DNA from: an uncultured Pelagibacteraceae bacterium
Lineage (GTDB): Bacteria; Pseudomonadota; Alphaproteobacteria; Pelagibacterales; Pelagibacteraceae
NCBI GenBank assembly: GCA_902628525.1
Contig: CACOMZ010000002.1
Coordinates: 29,372 to 93,371 of the forward strand
Reading direction: 5' to 3'
DNA length: 64,000 nt
This document shows, in pieces, positions 58,334 through 64,000 of the stretch; position 1 is the stretch's first letter; every line of letters starts with the position of its first letter. The position numbers were made by a program, and so were the translations under genes. Below the pieces are notes generated by a model. The model had not been told where the DNA came from and searched no databases. It worked only from the letters and a program-made list of their open reading frames with translations.

Positions 58334-58356
58334 GTACCAAATAGATAAACTAATTT

Positions 58357-60120
58357 TTAGACTTTTAAAGGAAGAACTTTTAATAAAAGTTTATTTCTAA
58401 TAGTATCTGCGTTTATATGATTTAAAGTGTTTATAATTAAATAAACTTTTTCATCATTAATATTTTCAATTTTTTCAGTTCCAATCTCCTCTATGACTCT
58501 TAATAATGCAGTTCCAATCTCTTTATTTTCAATCATTTTTTGAATATCCAAAGGCATATCGGGTCTTTTTTTGAGGTATAGATCATCATAATTTTTAGAT
58601 ATATTTATACCATCAGATTTAAGTGCTTCCAAAAAAATAATATCTTTCATACTTAAAATATATTCCTGATCATTTTTAATTTTCATTAAAAACTTTTCTA
58701 GGTCCTGTTCAATTTTTGATTTGTCATAATCCCCATTAAAGTAATTGACTAATTTAGACTGATGCAAGATTTTACTATTAAATTTAATTTTGCCTGCATC
58801 TATATCATCGTTTAAATTTTGATAATAAAATGTCGTATAATTAGATGGTACTTCGGCAAAATCAATTTGTTTTAAAAAGCTTGATAACTGTAAATCAAAG
58901 GCATCTCCGATTTTTTCATTTTCAAAAGAATTCTTTAAAATTTTCATCAACTCTAATTTTAATTTTGGTTCCTCAGATAACAATAATCTTTGATAAAGCA
59001 ATGCTCTTCCCTCTATTGATGATAAAGATTTGTAAACCTCTTTTGCATTAAGCATTTGATCTATACTAAATTGAAATTTTTTATAGAATTCAAACAAATC
59101 TTCCTCTAAATAAATTTTGTCATGAACAGCTTTTTCAATAATTGATATTCTATCTAAGTCTGAAGTTTCTAAATCTTGAATTTTGTATAATAAATTTGAT
59201 GCAGAAAGATACCTCCAAATAAATGTCGGTGTTTCATTATTTGGCTCAAAAGAAAATTCTGGGTTAGTTCTGTGTGCTAAATGAAAATCCAAAATAGAAT
59301 TTACTGAGACCTCATTATCAACTTCTTCTATATATCCAAATAAGTAATTAATTTTGTTCTCAAAATAATCATCATTAAAACCCATTTCTTTTTTTAAATC
59401 TAATATGAGTTGTGCCTCTTCATTTTTACCATAATTGATCAAGCAATATAAATTAAATTTAGATAAATAATCGTCTTGTAATGCTTCTGAGTTTTTTAAA
59501 AAAACTTCACATGCTTTCTTAATATTGGATTCAGCTAAATAACTATCAACCAAATGTTTTGAAAGAATAGGGTATTCATTTATAATTTGATTTTTAATTA
59601 AATATTCTTCAATTAAGTTTAATTTTGTATTTTTTGTTAACCATTCTGATTTTAAGCTAATAAACTCTTGCTCTGTAATATTTTTATTAGGATAATAAGC
59701 ATTAGTAAGTAAAGAAATTTCTATTATTTCTAATGCATCCCTGGAAAGTTTTAAATTTTGTATATTTTTAAAAAAAGTCTTTAGATTTATTCCATCTGAA
59801 TTTGACCACATATTGATACTTAAACCATAATCTTGTGGGTCATATAAACCTACAATTTTAATATTTGAAGAAGAAAAATCTTCATCTAATTTTATACTCT
59901 CACTAGCTTTATTATCTTGTGATTGATAAATGCTGCTTTGCTCAATTTTTTCTTGATTATCTGTAAGTTTGGGATTTTCGATTACAAGTTCATTATCCTC
60001 TTCTTTATCTAAATTCCAAATATCAATTGGTTTTTCCTCAGCTAAAACTTGTGAAAATAAAAAGCTGGAGGAAATCAGAACAATTAAAAAAAATTTATTT
60101 AATGATTTTAAAATTTTCAT
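58357..60120 (-). CDS. Uncharacterised exported protein, mostly helical
   Basis: Signal peptide KFFLIVLISSSFLFSQVLAEE; 587 aa with repetitive helical segments; no recognised family motif. Confidence 0.75.
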   Translation of the reverse strand: MKILKSLNKFFLIVLISSSFLFSQVLAEEKPIDIWNLDKEEDNELVIENPKLTDNQEKIEQSSIYQSQDNKASESIKLDEDFSSSNIKIVGLYDPQDYGLSINMWSNSDGINLKTFFKNIQNLKLSRDALEIIEISLLTNAYYPNKNITEQEFISLKSEWLTKNTKLNLIEEYLIKNQIINEYPILSKHLVDSYLAESNIKKACEVFLKNSEALQDDYLSKFNLYCLINYGKNEEAQLILDLKKEMGFNDDYFENKINYLFGYIEEVDNEVSVNSILDFHLAHRTNPEFSFEPNNETPTFIWRYLSASNLLYKIQDLETSDLDRISIIEKAVHDKIYLEEDLFEFYKKFQFSIDQMLNAKEVYKSLSSIEGRALLYQRLLLSEEPKLKLELMKILKNSFENEKIGDAFDLQLSSFLKQIDFAEVPSNYTTFYYQNLNDDIDAGKIKFNSKILHQSKLVNYFNGDYDKSKIEQDLEKFLMKIKNDQEYILSMKDIIFLEALKSDGINISKNYDDLYLKKRPDMPLDIQKMIENKEIGTALLRVIEEIGTEKIENINDEKVYLIINTLNHINADTIRNKLLLKVLPLKV

Positions 60121-60277
60121 TAGGAATAGTTTTCTCTATTTCTTTTTTAGGTGCTGGAAAATCGATAGTATTTATAAAAAAAACAATTATAGCAATTATC
60201 CCTAATCCAATAATTGATTTAAGTATAATTCTTTTCGTATTTGCGCTCCCTGAACTTGTATTTTTTGTAAATTGCAT
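60095..60277 (-). CDS. Small single-TM protein, overlapping the downstream exported-protein gene
   Basis: 60 aa with one hydrophobic helix SIIGLGIIAIIVFFINTI; 26-nt overlap with the downstream CDS, same strand. Confidence 0.6.
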   Translation of the reverse strand: MQFTKNTSSGSANTKRIILKSIIGLGIIAIIVFFINTIDFPAPKKEIEKTIPNENFKIIK

Positions 60278-60334
60278 ATAGTTTTAGTTAATTTCAAATT
60301 AAGACATATTTATGTTTTTTCAATAAAGAAACAG

Positions 60335-60847
60335 ATGAAATCAAAAGAAAACCTTGTTTTTTTAGGCATGATGGGATCCGGTAAAAGCTCCATTGGGTCT
60401 CTAGTTGCAAAAAAACTAAAATTTAATTTCATAGATATAGATAATGAGATTGAAAATAATTTAAAAAAAACAATAAAAAAAATTTTCGAAGAAAAAGGAG
60501 AAAATTATTTTAGAAAAATTGAGGAACAAATTACATTAAAAAAACTTCGATTACATAATACAGTTATTTCACTTGGCGGTGGGGGATTTATAAATAAACA
60601 TATTAGAAAGGAAATTTTAAAAAACCATTTATCGTTTTGGCTTAATTGGGATAAAAAAATATTATTAAGTAGAATAAAAAATAGTAAAAAAAGACCCTTA
60701 ACTATTAATGCCTCTGATTATGACTTAATAGAATTGATAGAAAAAAGGTATGGTATTTACGCAAAAGCTTTGTATGAAATAAAATGTGATGATCTAACAA
60801 AAAATGAAATAGTTGATAAAGTTGTAGAGATATATGAAACAAATTAA
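60335..60847 (+). CDS. aroK: Shikimate kinase
   Basis: LVFLGMMGSGKSSIGSLVAKKL, DIDNEIE, ISLGGGGF; ATG at 60335 preferred over 60272. Confidence 0.94.
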   Translation: MKSKENLVFLGMMGSGKSSIGSLVAKKLKFNFIDIDNEIENNLKKTIKKIFEEKGENYFRKIEEQITLKKLRLHNTVISLGGGGFINKHIRKEILKNHLSFWLNWDKKILLSRIKNSKKRPLTINASDYDLIELIEKRYGIYAKALYEIKCDDLTKNEIVDKVVEIYETN

Positions 60848-61940
60848 ATTAACAGTAAAAACAAAAACTCAAAAATATCCAATAATAATTGGTCATAACT
60901 TGCACAAAAATCTTGGAAATATAATAAAAAAAAACTCAATTAAATTCAAAAAGTGTTTTCTTATTGTGGATAAAAAGGTTCCAGGTAAATTTATATTCAA
61001 TATTAAGAAATCTTTAAAACAAAAAGAAGTTTATATGTATTCATTCCATGCATCTGAGAAAAATAAAAATTTCAATAATATTAATAAAATATTAGAAATT
61101 ATATTAAGTAAAAACTTCTCAAGAGAGGATTGTATTATTTCTATTGGTGGTGGAATTACAGGCGATACTAGTAGCTTAATTGCAAATCTTTATAAAAGAG
61201 GGTTAAAACTTATAAACTTACCAACTACTCTTTTAGCTCAAGTTGACTCATCAATAGGTGGTAAAACTGGAGTTAATTCAAAATACGGAAAAAATTTAAT
61301 TGGTAGTTTTTATCAACCTAATTTAGTTGTAGCAGATACAATATTTCTTAAAACTTTACCAAAAAGAGAAATTATTTGTGGATATGGAGAAATTTTTAAA
61401 CACTCACTTATTGATAGTAAAAGTTTTTTTAATTTTTTAAACAAAAACTATAAAAAAATTTTTAATCTTAGCTCTCCATATATTGAAAAGGCAATATACG
61501 AAAGTTGTAAAATTAAAAGGAGTGTAGTTGAAAAAGATGAAAAAGAGAAAGGATTAAGGAAAATTTTAAATTTTGGTCATACTTTTGCGCATGCGTACGA
61601 AGCAAGCCAAAAGTACAGTAAAAAACTTAATCATGGAGAAGCTGTAGTATTAGGAATTAAAACAGCGTTGAACTTTAGTCTAGAAAATTCATTACTAAAA
61701 AAAAATGAATATAAATTAATAGTAAATCATATTAATAATGCAGAGTTGCCATCTTCATTAAATGAATTTTTAAAAATAAAAGATTTGAAAAAAATTTTAT
61801 CTTTTATGGTTAGAGATAAAAAAAATAATTCATCTAAAATAAGTTTAGTTCTATTAAGAAAAATTGGTTCACCAGTTTTTAATAGAGAATACACTAAAAA
61901 TAAAATTAAAGTATTTCTTAAAAATTATTTAGCTAATTAA
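60834..61940 (+). CDS. aroB: 3-dehydroquinate synthase
   Basis: ISIGGGITGDTSSLIANLYKRGLKLINLPTTLLAQVDSSIGGKTGVNSKYGKNLIGSFYQP. Confidence 0.96.
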   Translation: MKQIKLTVKTKTQKYPIIIGHNLHKNLGNIIKKNSIKFKKCFLIVDKKVPGKFIFNIKKSLKQKEVYMYSFHASEKNKNFNNINKILEIILSKNFSREDCIISIGGGITGDTSSLIANLYKRGLKLINLPTTLLAQVDSSIGGKTGVNSKYGKNLIGSFYQPNLVVADTIFLKTLPKREIICGYGEIFKHSLIDSKSFFNFLNKNYKKIFNLSSPYIEKAIYESCKIKRSVVEKDEKEKGLRKILNFGHTFAHAYEASQKYSKKLNHGEAVVLGIKTALNFSLENSLLKKNEYKLIVNHINNAELPSSLNEFLKIKDLKKILSFMVRDKKNNSSKISLVLLRKIGSPVFNREYTKNKIKVFLKNYLAN

Positions 61941-62189
61941 AATTTGAATAGAATGAATATACTCTTTTAATTCAATATCCAAAATCTTATAAATTTTTTT
62001 TGTACTATCAATTTTTTTCATATTTTTTAGCTCTTCAGAGAAAATTATTAATTTAAGATGATACTTTCCTTTTTGATTGCCTATATGATTTTTATGTAGA
62101 AAAGTTTTATCTTCTATTTGAATGTTTTCAATTTCAATTTGATCTATTAATTTTTTTTTTACGATTGAAATTAAGTTATTAATGTTCAT
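61929..62189 (-). CDS. BolA family protein
   Basis: IEIENIQIEDKTFLHKNHIGNQKGKYHLKLIIFS; 86 aa. Confidence 0.85.
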   Translation of the reverse strand: MNINNLISIVKKKLIDQIEIENIQIEDKTFLHKNHIGNQKGKYHLKLIIFSEELKNMKKIDSTKKIYKILDIELKEYIHSIQILIS

Positions 62190-62206
62190 AAATAATATTA
62201 TACACT

Positions 62207-62740
62207 ATGAAATATATTTGTGACTGGAATAATTGTAATAATTTGGGAGAATATAAAGCACCAATTGAGAGAGATAATAGTAAAAAATATAGAATGTTAT
62301 GTCTAGAGCACGTAAAGGAATTTAATAAAAATTGGAATTATTTTTCTGGAATGAATGATGATCAGGTGATGGATTTTTTAAAATCTGATATGACATGGCA
62401 TAAACCAACACAAAGTTTTAGCTCATCAGATAATTTTTTTAAAGTTTTATGGAATACCACTTTGAGAGATGAATTGGACAAAGACAAAATTAACGGTGAA
62501 TATAATCATATGCGTCAATTTAAATTTGATCATAGGGATATAAAAGCATTTGGAATACTTGGAGTTTCTGTAGGTTTGAAGTGGAAGACTATACAAGATA
62601 AATTCAAAGTGCTTGTTAAAAAATTTCACCCTGATATGAATTCTGGTAATAAAAAATACGAGGAAAAACTAAAGTTAATAACTTTAGCTTATACTCAACT
62701 TAAAAATACTTATAGGAAAAAAATTGACACCGAATCTTGA
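62207..62740 (+). CDS. DnaJ-domain protein
   Basis: C-terminal J-like domain [54 protein letters not shown]-terminal CDWNNCNN...CLEH cysteine motif. Confidence 0.85.
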   Translation: MKYICDWNNCNNLGEYKAPIERDNSKKYRMLCLEHVKEFNKNWNYFSGMNDDQVMDFLKSDMTWHKPTQSFSSSDNFFKVLWNTTLRDELDKDKINGEYNHMRQFKFDHRDIKAFGILGVSVGLKWKTIQDKFKVLVKKFHPDMNSGNKKYEEKLKLITLAYTQLKNTYRKKIDTES

Positions 62741-63698
62741 TCTAGAACCAGATATAAAAGTTTCATTAAAACAATCTTTTGGAATAGACTCTGAGATGGA
62801 AGTAGATGCTTTTTCAAAAAAAAACGACTATGTCCCTGAAATTGATAAAAATTATAAGTTTGATAGGGATACAACTTTGGCAATTATTTCAGGTTTTGCT
62901 TTTAATAAAAGAGTTTTAGTTCAAGGATACCATGGAACTGGTAAATCTACTCATATAGAACAAATAGCTGCAAGATTGAATTGGCCTTGCATTAGAGTAA
63001 ATTTAGATAGTCATGTAAGCAGAATAGATTTAATAGGTAAAGATGCAATAGTATTAAAAGATGGAAAGCAAATTACCCAATTCAATGAGGGTATTTTACC
63101 ATGGTCAATTCAAAATCCCGTTGCGCTTGTTTTTGATGAATATGATGCTGGAAGGCCAGATGTTATGTTTGTAATTCAAAGGGTTCTGGAAGCCGAAGGA
63201 AATTTTACATTATTAGACAAGAATAAAGTAATCAAACAAAACAAATATTTTAGATTATTCGCTACTTCAAATACTGTCGGGTTAGGCGACACTACGGGTC
63301 TATATCATGGAACTCAACAAATTAACCAAGGTCAAATGGATAGATGGAATATTGTTACAACATTAAACTATTTAAGCTTAGATAAAGAGATGGATATTGT
63401 TTTAGCTAAAAATAAAAGTCTTAATAACTCAAAAGGAAAAGAAAAAGTTGCCAATATGATTAAGGTTGCATCTCTAACTCGTAAAGGTTTCATAGCAGGA
63501 GATATTTCTACTGTAATGAGTCCCAGAACAGTTCTACATTGGGCAGAGAATTCAGAAATTTTTAAAGACACTGGTTACGCTTTTAGAGTAACTTTTCTAA
63601 ATAAATGTGATGATATCGAAAAAAATACAATCGCAGAATATTTCCAGAGATGTTTTGGTGAAGAATTACCAGAGTCCTTGATAAATATTCAAATATAA
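62724..63698 (+). CDS. cobS: Cobaltochelatase CobS-type AAA+ ATPase
   Basis: [68 protein letters not shown]. Confidence 0.93.
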   Translation: MTPNLDLEPDIKVSLKQSFGIDSEMEVDAFSKKNDYVPEIDKNYKFDRDTTLAIISGFAFNKRVLVQGYHGTGKSTHIEQIAARLNWPCIRVNLDSHVSRIDLIGKDAIVLKDGKQITQFNEGILPWSIQNPVALVFDEYDAGRPDVMFVIQRVLEAEGNFTLLDKNKVIKQNKYFRLFATSNTVGLGDTTGLYHGTQQINQGQMDRWNIVTTLNYLSLDKEMDIVLAKNKSLNNSKGKEKVANMIKVASLTRKGFIAGDISTVMSPRTVLHWAENSEIFKDTGYAFRVTFLNKCDDIEKNTIAEYFQRCFGEELPESLINIQI

Positions 63699-63699
63699 A

Positions 63700-64000
63700 T
63701 GAGTTCAAGAGAAACTGATTTAAAAGAAAAATTTAGAGTTGCTTTAAATTCAACAGCAAAAGTTATTGCTGATGACTTTAAAATTATTGACGAGAAAAAA
63801 CTAGAAAATAAAAAAGATAAAAATCTACTATCTATTGAAGTTGAAGACATAAAAAATCCAAGTGATTTAATAAGACTACGTGCTGAAACTGACTCAAACG
63901 CTCTTAAAAAAAAATTTTCAAATGATCTAATTTATAAAAAAAATTTACCAAGTAATACATCTTCAAGGTCACTTTATAATATTGCTGAAAAAATTAGATA
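63700..64000 (+). CDS. cobT: CobT-type cobaltochelatase subunit, N-terminal part (runs off window)
   Basis: MSSRETDLKEKFRVALNSTAKVIADDFKI...LRAETDSNALKKKFSND, directly after cobS. Confidence 0.82.

Noticed and set aside
60027-60281. 84-aa plus-strand ORF and 60272 alternative aroK start
   Set aside because: Antisense to the small TM protein gene; aroK homology begins at the ATG at 60335.
1-64000. CRISPR arrays, transposons, prophage or long direct repeats
   Set aside because: None seen; only short AT-rich low-complexity tracts occur, so none is reported.

Overview
AT-rich, very compact bacterial chromosome segment. Gene content and order look like a streamlined marine alphaproteobacterium of the SAR11/Pelagibacter type (inferred from protein families, a glycine riboswitch on malate synthase, and alphaproteobacterial synteny blocks; no search was run). 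The window starts inside the 5' end of a minus-strand 16S rRNA gene and ends inside cobT. It encodes about 65 mostly housekeeping proteins (prfA-prmC, lysC, secA, accA/accD, glcB, dnaX-recR, arg, aro, trp, his, dap, cobS/T, rpsA, yidC and others). RNA features are three tRNAs (His-GTG, Phe-GAA, Thr-GGT), an SRP RNA, a tandem glycine riboswitch and one clear intrinsic terminator. I saw no transposon, prophage, CRISPR array or large repeat. The items most worth a second look are: (1) the locus next to trxA-folC-accD-trpABF, where alphaproteobacteria usually carry addAB, instead holds sbcB, a RecB/MGME1-like PD-(D/E)XK nuclease and rmuC; (2) a his cluster headed by tRNA-His whose 3' CCA lies 4 nt before the hisS ATG, with a tRNA-His lacking the G-1:C73 identity element; (3) a cytidylate kinase whose P-loop lysine is alanine; (4) AccA with an added C-terminal hydrophobic tail; (5) a deacetylase-fold/SET-domain gene pair; (6) two overlapping uncharacterised envelope genes.
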